A DNA stretch of 64,000 nt from Corynebacterium sp. P4-C1 (GTDB lineage Bacteria > Actinomycetota > Actinomycetes > Mycobacteriales > Mycobacteriaceae). Each line of letters starts with the position of its first letter. The stretch's first letter is position 1. The notes under the pieces were generated by a model that did not search any database, had not been told where the DNA came from, and worked only from the letters and a program-made list of their open reading frames with translations. The position numbers and the translations under genes were made by a program. The DNA lies in contig NZ_CP129966.1 in the NCBI RefSeq assembly GCF_030503595.1, positions 992,001-1,056,000 of the forward strand. Reading direction: 5' to 3'. Positions 16,450-25,845 of the stretch are shown piece after piece.

Positions 16450-17937
16450 ATGGGCGATGCCGTTTCACGCGATTCTTATACCCCCAAACAGCGGACCAAG
16501 TACCGCCAAGCTCTCCTCGACGATCTCGAGATTTTCGATCACCACCTCCAGGAGGCGGAATTCGTCGACCACGGCACGATCGGGCTCGAGCTCGAACTGA
16601 ACCTGGTCGACGACGAGATGAATCCCGCCGGCTGCAACGAGGCCGTGCTGAAGGAGCTCTCGGACGAGTACCAGTCCGAGATCGGCCGCTACAACGTCGA
16701 GATGAACCACCCGCCACTGGACTTGTCCGGTACCGGCCTGACGGTGCTTCACGAAGGGCTTGATGAGCGCCTGCGCACTGTCTCCGAGGCAGCGAATAAG
16801 GCTGGTGCGCATGTCGCGATGATCGGCACTTTGCCGACAATCACCACCGAGTACCTGCAGAGCGACGCGTGGATGACGCAGGAGAACCGTTACTCCGCGT
16901 TGTCGAATATGGTCCTCGAGGCACGAGGTGAGCTCGTGGATATCGACATCTCGCGGCAGGAGCGCTACCGCGCGACCTTCGAGGACATCGCCACCGAATC
17001 CACCTGCACCTCGATGCAGCTGCACCTGCAGGTCGCTCCCGACCGCTTCCCTGAGGCGTGGAACGCCTCGCAGGCGATTGCGGGCGTGCAGGTGGCTCTG
17101 AGCGCGAACTCCCCGCTGTTCATGGGCCGCCGCACGTGGCACGAGTCGCGTATCCCGGTGTTCAAACAGTCCATCGACACCCGCACGGACGTGCTGGTCA
17201 ACCAGGGCGTCCGTCCGCGTGTGTGGTTCGGTGAGCGCTGGATCACCAGTGTCTTCGACCTGTTCGAAGAAAATGTCCGCTACTTCTCCCCACTCATCCC
17301 GGAATCCCGCGCGGATGCGGGCAAGCCAATGATGGACGGCAACAGTCCGGGCCTGCACTACCTGAACCTGCACAACGGCACGGTGTGGCGCTGGAACCGA
17401 CCGATTTATGATCCGTCGCTTGAGCTGTCCCACATCCGTGTGGAGAACCGCCTTCTGGCGGCTGGCCCAACCACGATCGACATCGTCGCCGACGCCGCGT
17501 TCTACTACGGGTTGGCGAAATTCCTGGGCGAGCAAACCCGCCCGGTGTGGTCGCGCCTGACCTTCGACGATGCGCGTGACAATTTCTACGCCGGCGCCCG
17601 AGACGGCATCGGCGCGACGATGGTGTGGCCGACGTTGGGGCGCATCGACGTTTCCAACCTCGTCCTCAACCACCTGCTCGACCAGGCGCACGAAGGCCTG
17701 CGCATGCTCGACGTCGATGAAGAGCTGTCGGAGAAGTACCTCGCCGTGATCGAGGGGCGCGCCTGGCACCGCCAGAATGGTGCGACATGGCAGTTGGACG
17801 CTCTGGACGCGTTCGGCGCCGGCACAAAACCCGGCACCCCGGAACGGCAGAAGGCGCTCGCAGATGCGCTCCGGATGTATTTAGAGAACCAAAAGTCTGG
17901 CACTCCGGTTCATTCTTGGTCCACCGACTTCCGATAG
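16450..17937 (+). CDS. glutamate-cysteine ligase family protein (GCS2 type)
   Basis: This 495-aa carboxylate-amine ligase of the GCS2 family shows GTIGLELELNLVDDEMNPAG, YNVEMNHPPLDLSG and WRWNRPIYDP, matching the ATP/glutamate-binding elements of the ybdK/EgtA-like branch. Corynebacteria make mycothiol rather than glutathione, so the real product is uncertain; an EgtA-like gamma-glutamylcysteine or another amide ligase role is possible. ATG 16450 follows TAAGAT by six bases, fitting a leaderless start. It is followed 15 bases later by dedA. Confidence 0.75.
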   Translation: MGDAVSRDSYTPKQRTKYRQALLDDLEIFDHHLQEAEFVDHGTIGLELELNLVDDEMNPAGCNEAVLKELSDEYQSEIGRYNVEMNHPPLDLSGTGLTVLHEGLDERLRTVSEAANKAGAHVAMIGTLPTITTEYLQSDAWMTQENRYSALSNMVLEARGELVDIDISRQERYRATFEDIATESTCTSMQLHLQVAPDRFPEAWNASQAIAGVQVALSANSPLFMGRRTWHESRIPVFKQSIDTRTDVLVNQGVRPRVWFGERWITSVFDLFEENVRYFSPLIPESRADAGKPMMDGNSPGLHYLNLHNGTVWRWNRPIYDPSLELSHIRVENRLLAAGPTTIDIVADAAFYYGLAKFLGEQTRPVWSRLTFDDARDNFYAGARDGIGATMVWPTLGRIDVSNLVLNHLLDQAHEGLRMLDVDEELSEKYLAVIEGRAWHRQNGATWQLDALDAFGAGTKPGTPERQKALADALRMYLENQKSGTPVHSWSTDFR

Positions 17938-17952
17938 GGCAAGATACTTGCC

Positions 17953-18582
17953 ATGTCCGCGATCATTGACTGGATTGTCAGTTTGATGGATACGCTCGGC
18001 GCCCCTGGCGTCGGCATTGCCATCCTGCTTGAAAACCTCTTCCCGCCCATCCCTTCTGAGGTGGTCCTGCCGCTTGGCGGCTTCACCGTCGCCCAGGGCT
18101 CGCTGAGCTTCATCCCGGTGTTCATCTGGGCCACCGTCGGATCAGTCGTCGGCGCGTATCTGCTGTACGGCCTCGGCGCCTGGCTCGGCGCGGACCGCCT
18201 GCGCGCGATCGCCGACTGGATGTGGCTGGTCAAGGTATCCGATGTGGATAAATCCCTCGCCTGGTTCGACAAGTACGGCAAGCCGTCCATCCTCTTCGGC
18301 CGCCTCATCCCCGGCATCCGTTCGCTAATCTCCATTCCCGCCGGCCTTGACCGGATGAGCCTGCTCACCTTCGGTCTGTGGACCACCCTCGGCTCCGCCG
18401 TTTGGAATTTCATCCTCATCTTCTTGGGCTTCAAGCTCGGCGAGAACTGGGAGGCCGTCACCGGCTACGTCGACCAGTACTCCAAGGTTGTCTACGTGAT
18501 TCTCATCCTGATCCTGCTCGGCTTCCTGATCTTTTTCATCCGCCGGGCGATCCGCGAGAAGAACGAAGGAGCCACTGCTTAA
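17953..18582 (+). CDS. DedA family membrane protein
   Basis: This 209-aa inner-membrane protein has the DedA/SNARE-associated domain. The signature ENLFPPIPSEVVLPLGGFTV lies at 28-48. The second conserved segment FGRLIPGIRSLISIPAGLDRM contains the G-x-R-x3-P motif tied to proton-coupled lipid (undecaprenyl-phosphate or phosphatidylethanolamine) flipping in this family. Four to five membrane spans end in a basic tail. It is probably cotranscribed with the GCS2-type ligase. Its stop overlaps the convergent nei2 gene by four bases. Confidence 0.9.
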   Translation: MSAIIDWIVSLMDTLGAPGVGIAILLENLFPPIPSEVVLPLGGFTVAQGSLSFIPVFIWATVGSVVGAYLLYGLGAWLGADRLRAIADWMWLVKVSDVDKSLAWFDKYGKPSILFGRLIPGIRSLISIPAGLDRMSLLTFGLWTTLGSAVWNFILIFLGFKLGENWEAVTGYVDQYSKVVYVILILILLGFLIFFIRRAIREKNEGATA

Positions 18583-19397
18583 TCAGGCTCCGGCTGACAG
18601 CTGGGGCACCACCAGATCACGCGCTCTAAATCGCCCTGCCCGCCCAGAAACCCCTTGGTGATCAAGGTGGTGCACCGGCGGCAGGGTTTCTTGTTGCGTC
18701 CGAACACATAGGTGGTCTCGCCGGCGCGTTTGATACCAGTGGACACGCGTTTCACTTCGTCCTTGTTGGCCCACATCAGACGGCGGGCGATGCGCAGGAG
18801 CTTGTCGACACCTTCTTCGCCCACCTCCCCCACCGTCCGCGCAGGGTGGACGCCGCCGAGGAAGCAGATTTCCGCGCGGTATTCATTGCCGATGCCGGCG
18901 ACGCGGTACTGGTCCAACAGGCTTCGACCAATTTCCCGGTCCGGATCAGCGAGGATGCGGCGTGTCGCTTCGTGAACGTCGAAGTCCTCCGCGAGCAGAT
19001 CAGGTCCGAGGTAGCCCATCTGGGTCTCGTACTCACGGGCGGGGAACACGTCGACAAGCCCGAGGTCGTGACCGACGAGCTCGATGTCGCCGGCGGCGTC
19101 GGCAAGCTGGAGCACCACACGCGCAGTGTGGCCGGGCTTCGACCAGCGAGCCCCAGCGCGGTGCACGGACCACGTGCCCTCCATTTTCAGGTGCGTGTGC
19201 AGGATCGGTGGTTCGTGGCCGTCGGCGCCGAACTGCATGAACAGGTGTTTCCCATACGGCCAGACGCACTCGCAGGTCATGCCCGTGAAGTCGACGGTGG
19301 CAAACCGCGGGACACGCAACGATGACGCTGTCACCTCACGCCCGGTCATGAACTGCAACCGCTTGGACAGCTGGTAGACGGAATCACCTTCGGGCAT
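18579..19397 (-). CDS. nei2: endonuclease VIII-like DNA glycosylase (Nei2)
   Basis: This 272-aa Fpg/Nei-family base-excision glycosylase/AP lyase begins MPEGDSV, with the catalytic Pro2 and Glu3. The H2TH region is GRSLLDQYRVAGIGNEYRAE (the GIGNxYxxE motif). A C-terminal zinc finger has two C-x2-C pairs (PCRRCTT and WWCPSCQ). It removes oxidised pyrimidines. Its start codon lies within the 3' end of vapC (14-base overlap), so the toxin-antitoxin genes are read through into it or were inserted directly upstream. Confidence 0.93.
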   Translation of the reverse strand: MPEGDSVYQLSKRLQFMTGREVTASSLRVPRFATVDFTGMTCECVWPYGKHLFMQFGADGHEPPILHTHLKMEGTWSVHRAGARWSKPGHTARVVLQLADAAGDIELVGHDLGLVDVFPAREYETQMGYLGPDLLAEDFDVHEATRRILADPDREIGRSLLDQYRVAGIGNEYRAEICFLGGVHPARTVGEVGEEGVDKLLRIARRLMWANKDEVKRVSTGIKRAGETTYVFGRNKKPCRRCTTLITKGFLGGQGDLERVIWWCPSCQPEPD

Positions 19398-19809
19398 CCA
19401 ACACCTCGAACGGGTTGAGCACCGGGACCCCTAGCCGCCGGAAATCTTTCTCGTTGCGCGTCACGACTGTGAAGCCGTGTGAAGAGGCAGTGGCCGCGAT
19501 AAGAGCATCCCTTTCCGGAGCCGGGTCCGGGACGTGTCGGGGTGCGCATCGACGAGCGACGTCGAGGTCGATCGGCAGTATCCGTCCCTGGAATGCGCGG
19601 ATCACCGTGTGATCGAGCCAGTTCTGCAACCGCCGTGCCTGTTCCGCATCACGCCGTTCCAGGCGGCGAATACCGATCTCAATCTCCATCACCGTGATGA
19701 CGGAAATATGGAGTTCAGCTTCGCTGCGCTCCCCAACCCATGCCAAGACTCCCCTGTCAGGACGAGGTTTATGAAACTGGCTAACAACGTTCGTATCGAG
19801 GATGTACAT
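19384..19809 (-). CDS. vapC: PIN-domain toxin, VapC/FitB family
   Basis: This 141-aa PIN nuclease toxin has the acidic active-site residues visible: Asp5 in YILDTNVV, Glu42 in VMEIEIGI, Asp101 in RDALIAATA, and the Asn119/Asp122 region of VVTRNEKDF. The pattern YILDTNVVS ... ISVITVMEIEIGIRRLERRD is close to FitB-like plant-symbiont and pathogen VapCs. The family cuts tRNA or rRNA at specific sites. The stop of vapB and the vapC ATG overlap by one base (19809). It is followed by nei2 with a 14-base overlap. Confidence 0.92.
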   Translation of the reverse strand: MYILDTNVVSQFHKPRPDRGVLAWVGERSEAELHISVITVMEIEIGIRRLERRDAEQARRLQNWLDHTVIRAFQGRILPIDLDVARRCAPRHVPDPAPERDALIAATASSHGFTVVTRNEKDFRRLGVPVLNPFEVLDARR

Positions 19810-20051
19810 CAGAATTCGACCGGCCGCATGCGTAATTCGGTCTTCTCTAAATCCACGTCGACGGGATCATCGATCAATAGCTTTTCGACAAAGCTCCCAG
19901 GGGAACGCGTCAGCCTCTTGTACTCTCCGTAAGACATAAGCACATGGGATGGTTCACCACGGTCAGTAACGATTACCGGGGATACAAGCGCTTCCCGTTT
20001 CGCCCGACTGAGCTCCTGGTTAAACTCACGAGCAGACATCAACTGAGTCAT
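19809..20051 (-). CDS. vapB: Phd/YefM-family antitoxin
   Basis: This 80-aa antitoxin has an N-terminal Phd/YefM DNA-binding fold (MTQLMSAREFNQELSRAKRE, VIVTDRGEPSHVLMSYGEYK) and a C-terminal acidic segment (IDDPVDVDLEKTELRM) that would wrap the toxin. ATG 20051 has GGAGG nine bases upstream; the GTG at 20057 is too close to it. The promoter would lie in the 55 bases before lhr. By analogy it represses its own operon, together with the toxin. Confidence 0.9.
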   Translation of the reverse strand: MTQLMSAREFNQELSRAKREALVSPVIVTDRGEPSHVLMSYGEYKRLTRSPGSFVEKLLIDDPVDVDLEKTELRMRPVEF

Positions 20052-20106
20052 CAGCACTCCCTCCGTAGCAACATGACTACATCCTAGGGATAAGTTGAAT
20101 CCCCCG

Positions 20107-23100
20107 TCAATCGTCGAAATTCAGATTCCCATCAAGTTCCTCCAACGCCTCGGCTACACTCCTTCCGCGCCGCTTCCGCGGGGAGACGGCCTTCCCGCCG
20201 ATCTTCGCGCCGCGCGGGGATGGTGCCGCGCCGTAGTTCTTCAGCCCGAAGGCCGGTCCACCGTTGTACTTCTCCACAACAAGCGGACTCAGACGGCCCT
20301 GCGCGACGGCATCGGCAAGCGCGCCGATCACCATGGCCAAAAGCTCCGTTTCCTCCCCCACCCCTTCCGGGAAGCCTTCGAAGAAGGTGGTCATGGTCTT
20401 ACCGCCGCGGGTGATGTGGGCAGCGAGCAGGCCGTCGATAAGCACGACCAGCGCACCAGCCGAGCGGGTGGGGCCGCTTTCGGGCCACGGCAGCGCCGCG
20501 CCGTACGGGTTAGCGGGGTCGGTCGCGGCGAGCACGTAGACCTTCGGTTCTTTGGTGCCGGACGGCCATCCGACGAGGTCGTCCGAGTCCTGGTAGCCGC
20601 GCAGACGGTCGATGGTGGCGGGCGTGGAGAACTGCGCCGCGCCGAGCCCTTCGACGAGGTAGCCGCGCAACGCCTGGCCGGATTCCTCGAAGCCGGACAG
20701 AGTCTTGTAGGCCAGCGCGAAACCGCCGAGGACATCTTCGGCGACGATGCTGCCGCGGGTGACCACGCCGTAGCGGTCGAGCCACGCCTCGCCGTGTGCG
20801 ACGGAGCGCTGCGTGGCGTCGGTGTCGGGAGTGGGCGTCGCAGCCCAGCGTCCCGTCATGTCCGGCGGGGTCACGGTGGCGAACGTCGTGCGGCCCGAGC
20901 GGATGCGGCTTCTCGCCGGCCTCCGCTTCGCGCGGTGCGCCGTCTTGCCGTGCTTTCCCCCGGCCAAGCGGGCGCGGATCGGGGCGAAGGAGTCAGGTGA
21001 GATCAGCCCTGCCTCCACCAGGTCCCACATGGACTCGCGGAGCTCCTCGGCGGTGGTGGAAGCCTCGCTCGCCGGACCGAGCAGGTCCGTGAACAGGTAG
21101 CCGCCGCCGGCGTCGATCTTCTCCATGACCCGCTGCTGGGTCAGGCTCAACAGCGGTTCCTCCGGCACGGGGATGAGCTGGGCGGCGTAGTCGGCGGGCA
21201 GCAGCATGATCCACGGATCCCGCGATCCGGCCTTGCCCGCGCCGACAATCTGCACTTCGCCGGAGAGAGTGAGCTCATCCAGCATCTCCGGTGAATAGTC
21301 GCCCACGCGGCTGGGCAGAATCATCGACTCCCAGGCGCTCGCCGGCAGGCGGACTCCGGCCAGCTGCTCAATAACGGAGAAGACCCCGTCCGCCCCGCGG
21401 AGGGACGGGCGGACACCGGCAGGCGCGACATTGAGCCAGGCGGGCATGAAACGCCCGAGCGCTGACTGGGACACAGGCCGTGTCTGGGCCCGCGCCGCCG
21501 CGAGGGAGCGGGTGCGCACGATGCGCAGGACATCTGCCCCCATGTATTCCTGCTCGTCGACGCCCTGGCGGTAACGGCCCTCAATGACCTTGCCGTCTTC
21601 GATGAGGCGCTTCAGTGTCTCATAGGAGGCACCGACGGACAGACCGAATGCGGCGGCGAAGTCGCGCAGGGTGAACGGGCCGCGTGTGCGCACCCACCGG
21701 CTGACCAGTTGGCTGAGCGCGTCCGGGATCGTGGCCACCTGGGCGGCGATGCCGGGAGGGACGGGGACACCGAGGCCGTCGCGAAGCAATGGCGCGTCGA
21801 GCGCTTGGGCGAGATGCTCACGGCCACCGATGCGCACGCGCATCATGCGCTTGCCCAGATTCTCTTCGAGTGCCACGGCGGGAACCGAGGTGTAGAGCTC
21901 GAGTTCGTCGACGGGAATGGGTCCGACGATGCGGAGCGTGTCGGCGAATTGTTCGGAGGTCTCGGCCTTTCCGAGTCGACGCAGGGAGGCATCGACGTCG
22001 GCGATGACGTCGGCGTCGAGAAGCTCGCGCAGCTCCACGGTGCCGAGCAATTTCGCGAGCAAAGACGGGTCGAGTGCGAGGGCGGTGGCGCGTTTTTCCG
22101 CGAGCGGTGTGTCGCCCTCGTACATGAACGCGCCGGTGTAGTTGAACAGCAGGCTCGACGCGAACGGGCTCGGCTGGTCAGTGGTCACCTCGGCAATACG
22201 GATGCGGCGGGTGGCCAGGCTGCGCATCACGTCCTGCAGCGACGTCAAATCGTAAACGTCCTGGAGGCACTCGCGGACTGTCTCGAGAATGATGGGGAAA
22301 GACGGGTAATTGCGGGCGACGTCGAGAAGCTGCTCCGCACGCTGGCGCTGCTGCCAGAGCGGTGCGCGCTTGCCCGGATTGCGGCGCGGCAGGAGCAGCG
22401 CGCGGGCGGCGCACTCGCGGAAGCGGGAGGCGAACAGTGCGGAATTGCCCACCTGCTCGGTGACGATGTCCGCGATCTCGTCGGCTTCGAAAGCGAAAAT
22501 CGACCCATCGGGCTCCTTCTCCCCCTGCGGGAGACGCAGCACGATGCCGTCGTCGCCTGCGACCGCTTGGGCGTCCATGCCTGTCTCTTGTGCCACGCGC
22601 CACCCCGTCGCCAGCGCCCACGCGGCGTTGACGCCCTTACCGAACGGGGTGTGCAGCACCACGCGCCAATCCCCCAGCTCGTCGGTGAACCGCTCGAGCA
22701 CCAGTGTCTTCTCGTCCGGCACGACGCCGGTGGCTTCCTCCTGCTCCGCGAGGTATTTCTGCAGGTTGTCATGCGCGTACCCGTCCAGGCTGGCGTCTAT
22801 GATGCCCGGGTCCGACTTCGCTTCGCGGCGGAATGCGCCGAGCGCGAGACCGAGCTCGTACGGCCTGCCGGCGCTGTCGCCGTTCCAGAACGGCAGTCGC
22901 CCAGTGTGCCCCGGCGCGGGAGAGACCTGCACTTGGTCGCGGGTGATGTTCTCGATGCGCCAGCTGGAAGCGCCGAGGGTGAACACATCGCCGACACGGG
23001 ACTCGTAGACCATCTCCTCGTCGAGCTCGCCGACGCGTCTGGGCACGCCTCCTTCCGCATCAGTGCCGACGAGGAAGACTCCGAACATGCCGCGGTCCGG

Positions 23101-24867
23101 GATGGTGCCGGCGTTGGTGACGGCGACGCGCTGGGCGCCGGGGCGGGCCTTGAGTGTCGTGCCGTCGAGAATGGCGCGGGGACGCAACTCCGCGAAGTCC
23201 GTCGACGGGTAGATGCCGATGACGAGGTCGATCACCGCGTCGAAAACTTCCCGGGCCAGGTCGTGGTAGGGCCAGGCGCGGGTGACGGTCCCGTACCAAT
23301 CGTCGAGCTCGATGTCCTCGACGGCGACGGCCGCGACGGTCTGCTGGGCGAGCACGTCAAGCGGACTCTTCGGGGTGTGCAGCTCCTCGATCAGACCTTC
23401 CCGCATACGCGGAACAGTCACCGCTGTTTGGACCAGATCGGAGCGGTGTTTGGGGTAAAAGGAGCCTTCCGACACCGCCCCCACCGAGTGCCCGGCGCGG
23501 CCCACGCGCTGCAGGCCGGATGCGACACTCGGCGGCGACTCGACCTGGACGACCAAGTCGACCGCACCCATGTCGATGCCAAGCTCCAACGAGCTGGTGG
23601 ACACCACCGCTCGCAGGGTTCCCTCCTTCAGCGCGGTCTCCGTGGCCAGGCGCTCCTCCTTGGACACCGACCCGTGGTGGGCGCGCGCGATCACCGGCGC
23701 CGCGGTACCGGCTGTGTCCACGGATTTCATCAGCTGCGCCGGCGGGCGCCGCGTCTGCGGGCTGAGCGCCTCCGGGTCGTGCTCCGTCGCCCAAATCTCG
23801 TTGAGCCTGCTGGTCAGGCGTTCCGCCGTGCGGCGCGAATTGACGAAGACGATGGTCGACTGGTGCGCCATCACTTCCTGGTACAGCTGCTGCTCGATGT
23901 GCGGCCAGATCGATGACTGGCCCGGTGTCGGCGGCGGAGCAAGGTCTTTCTTCTCTTCCGGCCCGTCCAAGTTGAAATCGAGGATGTCGTCGGAGATGGC
24001 CGAGGTGTCGATTACGGCGTCCCCGATCGGCGAGCCTTCCTCAGGAACGGGCAGGTCGCTCATGTCCTCGACGGGGACGTGGACATCGAGCTTCCACTTC
24101 TTTTCCGCGGGCGGGTTCACGATGGTGGTGCGCTCGCCCAGGAAATTCGCCACCGCATCCAGCGGGCGCACCGTCGCGGACAGGCCGATGCGCTGGAAAT
24201 CGCCTGCTAATCGACGGAGGCGCTCCAACGACAGCGCCAAATGCACGCCGCGCTTGGTGCCGGCGAGCGCGTGGATCTCGTCGACAATGACTGTGTCCAC
24301 CGTCTTCAGGATCCCCGCGGCCTTGGAAGTGAGCATCAAATAGAGGCTCTCCGGGGTGGTGATGAGAATGTCCGGCGGCTTACGGGCCTGCCGGTTGCGC
24401 TCCGCCTGCGGGGTATCGCCGGAGCGCACCGCGACGGAGATATCCGGCATCTCCAAATCCATCCGCTGGGCCACCCGGGCGATGCCGGTCAACGGCGCGC
24501 GGAGGTTGTTCTCCACATCCACGCCGAGTGCTTTCAGCGGGGAGATGTACAGCACCCGCACACCGTCGCGGGTGCCCTGGGTGGTGCGCTGGAGAGCAGC
24601 GTTGTCGTCGAAATGCAGGGCTTGCTGGCCGGAACGCTGCACCATCGAATTCAGCGACCAGAGAAACGCCGCGAGCGTCTTGCCTGAACCAGTGGGGGCT
24701 ACGACGAGGGTGTTCTCCCCCTCCGAGATCGATTTCCACGCCTGCTCCTGCACCGGCGTGGGTGCGGCGAAGACCTCCTCGAACCACGTGGCCACCTGCG
24801 GGTGGAAGCGGTCGAGAATGCAACCAGTCTCCCCGCTTGAAGGTCGGTCAGAAGGTCTGTCAGGCAC
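20107..24867 (-). CDS. lhr: Lhr-type ATP-dependent helicase
   Basis: At 1586 aa this is a full-length Lhr (large helicase-related) protein, a superfamily 2 3'-5' translocase used in DNA repair. The N-terminal helicase core has VVAPTGSGKTLAAFLW (Walker A), VIVDEIHALAGTKRG (DEIH box), SATVRPLDAV, then STSSLELGIDMGAVDLVVQ and LQRVGRAGHSVG (motifs V and VI). A winged-helix and beta-barrel region and the long Lhr C-terminal domain follow (ARALLLPRRNPGKRAPLW ... VSRWVRTRGPFTLRDFAA ... RGSIVAEDVLGGFALAYKTL). In mycobacteria Lhr is induced by DNA damage. A striking inverted repeat lies 22 bases upstream of its start. Confidence 0.96.
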   Translation of the reverse strand: MPDRPSDRPSSGETGCILDRFHPQVATWFEEVFAAPTPVQEQAWKSISEGENTLVVAPTGSGKTLAAFLWSLNSMVQRSGQQALHFDDNAALQRTTQGTRDGVRVLYISPLKALGVDVENNLRAPLTGIARVAQRMDLEMPDISVAVRSGDTPQAERNRQARKPPDILITTPESLYLMLTSKAAGILKTVDTVIVDEIHALAGTKRGVHLALSLERLRRLAGDFQRIGLSATVRPLDAVANFLGERTTIVNPPAEKKWKLDVHVPVEDMSDLPVPEEGSPIGDAVIDTSAISDDILDFNLDGPEEKKDLAPPPTPGQSSIWPHIEQQLYQEVMAHQSTIVFVNSRRTAERLTSRLNEIWATEHDPEALSPQTRRPPAQLMKSVDTAGTAAPVIARAHHGSVSKEERLATETALKEGTLRAVVSTSSLELGIDMGAVDLVVQVESPPSVASGLQRVGRAGHSVGAVSEGSFYPKHRSDLVQTAVTVPRMREGLIEELHTPKSPLDVLAQQTVAAVAVEDIELDDWYGTVTRAWPYHDLAREVFDAVIDLVIGIYPSTDFAELRPRAILDGTTLKARPGAQRVAVTNAGTIPDRGMFGVFLVGTDAEGGVPRRVGELDEEMVYESRVGDVFTLGASSWRIENITRDQVQVSPAPGHTGRLPFWNGDSAGRPYELGLALGAFRREAKSDPGIIDASLDGYAHDNLQKYLAEQEEATGVVPDEKTLVLERFTDELGDWRVVLHTPFGKGVNAAWALATGWRVAQETGMDAQAVAGDDGIVLRLPQGEKEPDGSIFAFEADEIADIVTEQVGNSALFASRFRECAARALLLPRRNPGKRAPLWQQRQRAEQLLDVARNYPSFPIILETVRECLQDVYDLTSLQDVMRSLATRRIRIAEVTTDQPSPFASSLLFNYTGAFMYEGDTPLAEKRATALALDPSLLAKLLGTVELRELLDADVIADVDASLRRLGKAETSEQFADTLRIVGPIPVDELELYTSVPAVALEENLGKRMMRVRIGGREHLAQALDAPLLRDGLGVPVPPGIAAQVATIPDALSQLVSRWVRTRGPFTLRDFAAAFGLSVGASYETLKRLIEDGKVIEGRYRQGVDEQEYMGADVLRIVRTRSLAAARAQTRPVSQSALGRFMPAWLNVAPAGVRPSLRGADGVFSVIEQLAGVRLPASAWESMILPSRVGDYSPEMLDELTLSGEVQIVGAGKAGSRDPWIMLLPADYAAQLIPVPEEPLLSLTQQRVMEKIDAGGGYLFTDLLGPASEASTTAEELRESMWDLVEAGLISPDSFAPIRARLAGGKHGKTAHRAKRRPARSRIRSGRTTFATVTPPDMTGRWAATPTPDTDATQRSVAHGEAWLDRYGVVTRGSIVAEDVLGGFALAYKTLSGFEESGQALRGYLVEGLGAAQFSTPATIDRLRGYQDSDDLVGWPSGTKEPKVYVLAATDPANPYGAALPWPESGPTRSAGALVVLIDGLLAAHITRGGKTMTTFFEGFPEGVGEETELLAMVIGALADAVAQGRLSPLVVEKYNGGPAFGLKNYGAAPSPRGAKIGGKAVSPRKRRGRSVAEALEELDGNLNFDD

Positions 24868-24888
24868 GCCTTCACCTTAGACGGCCGG

Positions 24889-24956
24889 AACATAACACTT
24901 GACTTCCCACTACTTAACACTTGTGGGATGTTATGTGGGAAGTTAAGTGTTATGTT
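24889..24956. repeat. imperfect inverted repeat between lhr and cysQ
   Basis: Two 22-bp arms (24889-24910 and 24935-24956; one mismatch) read AACATAACACTTGACTTCCC inward and are separated by 24 bases. The spacer itself carries another TTAACACTT and GTGGGATGTTAT, so the TAACACTT/GTGGGA words occur three times in all. It is AT-rich against a GC-rich background. It may be an operator for divergent lhr/cysQ transcription or a small mobile-element relic; the sequence does not decide. Confidence 0.85.
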
Positions 24957-25018
24957 GCGCCGCAGAAGCAGTCGGCCGCGGCACACGCGGACAGCGCGCA
25001 CGCGGTAAGGTCTAGGCC

Positions 25019-25792
25019 ATGACGGCAACGTACTCGGACTCACGGTTGACTAACCTGATTGCGCTCGGCACTGGCGAGATCCTCAAGGGCATCCGCGGCG
25101 TCGGCCTCCTCCGCGGCCGGGAGCTCGGCGAGGCGGGCGACGACCTCGCCCAGAACTGGATCGCGCGCGTGCTGGCCCAGCACCGCCCGGAAGACGGCTT
25201 TCTGTCCGAGGAAGCGGTCGACGACCTGTCCCGCCTGGACAATCCGCGAGTGTGGATCGTCGACCCGCTCGACGGCACAAAGGAATTCGCCACCGGCCGC
25301 CAGGACTGGGCCGTCCACATCGCACTGGTGGAAAACGGTGTGCCCACCCACGCCGCCGTGGGCCTGCCGGACTTGGGCGTGGTGTTCAAGTCTTCCGATG
25401 TCCGCCATGTCGCCGGCCCCCTGTCCCGCAAAATCGCACTGTCGCACAACCGCCCGCCGGCGGTGGCGAAATACGTCGCGGAGAAGATGGGCTTCGAAGC
25501 CGCCGGCATCGGTTCCGCCGGCGCTAAGGCCATGCACGTGCTGCTCGGCGACTACGACGCGTACATTCACGCCGGCGGCCAGTACGAGTGGGATCAGGCA
25601 GCACCGGTGGGTGTCGCCAAGGCAGCCGGCCTGCACGCCTCCCGCCTCGACGGCAGTGAGGTGCGCTTCAACAACGAAGACACCTACATCCCGGACCTCC
25701 TGATTTGCCGCCCCGAGCTCGCCGATGAGATTCTCGAGCACGCTGCAGCCTACAAGGGCGAGCACGGCAGCTACGAAGGCATCGTCAAATAA
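25019..25792 (+). CDS. cysQ: 3'(2'),5'-bisphosphate nucleotidase CysQ-like
   Basis: This 257-aa inositol-monophosphatase-fold phosphatase has a metal site in FLSEE (residues 60-66) and the classic WIVDPLDGTKEFATGR, with WDQAAPVGVAKAAGLHASRL closing the active site. CysQ removes the phosphate from PAP(S) formed during sulfate assimilation or coenzyme A recycling. Inositol monophosphatase activity is also possible for this subgroup. TAAGGT ends seven bases before the ATG, pointing to a leaderless mRNA. thyA follows 53 bases later. Confidence 0.88.
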   Translation: MTATYSDSRLTNLIALGTGEILKGIRGVGLLRGRELGEAGDDLAQNWIARVLAQHRPEDGFLSEEAVDDLSRLDNPRVWIVDPLDGTKEFATGRQDWAVHIALVENGVPTHAAVGLPDLGVVFKSSDVRHVAGPLSRKIALSHNRPPAVAKYVAEKMGFEAAGIGSAGAKAMHVLLGDYDAYIHAGGQYEWDQAAPVGVAKAAGLHASRLDGSEVRFNNEDTYIPDLLICRPELADEILEHAAAYKGEHGSYEGIVK

Positions 25793-25845
25793 CGGCGAGA
25801 CGGAACGACGCTGGCACAACAACGAGCCACACGAAGAGTGAGTGA

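Noticed and set aside
20796..24880. Long plus-strand frames opposite lhr
   Set aside because: They are GC-driven shadow frames with Arg/Gly/Ala-rich translations and no starts or domains; lhr covers the region fully.
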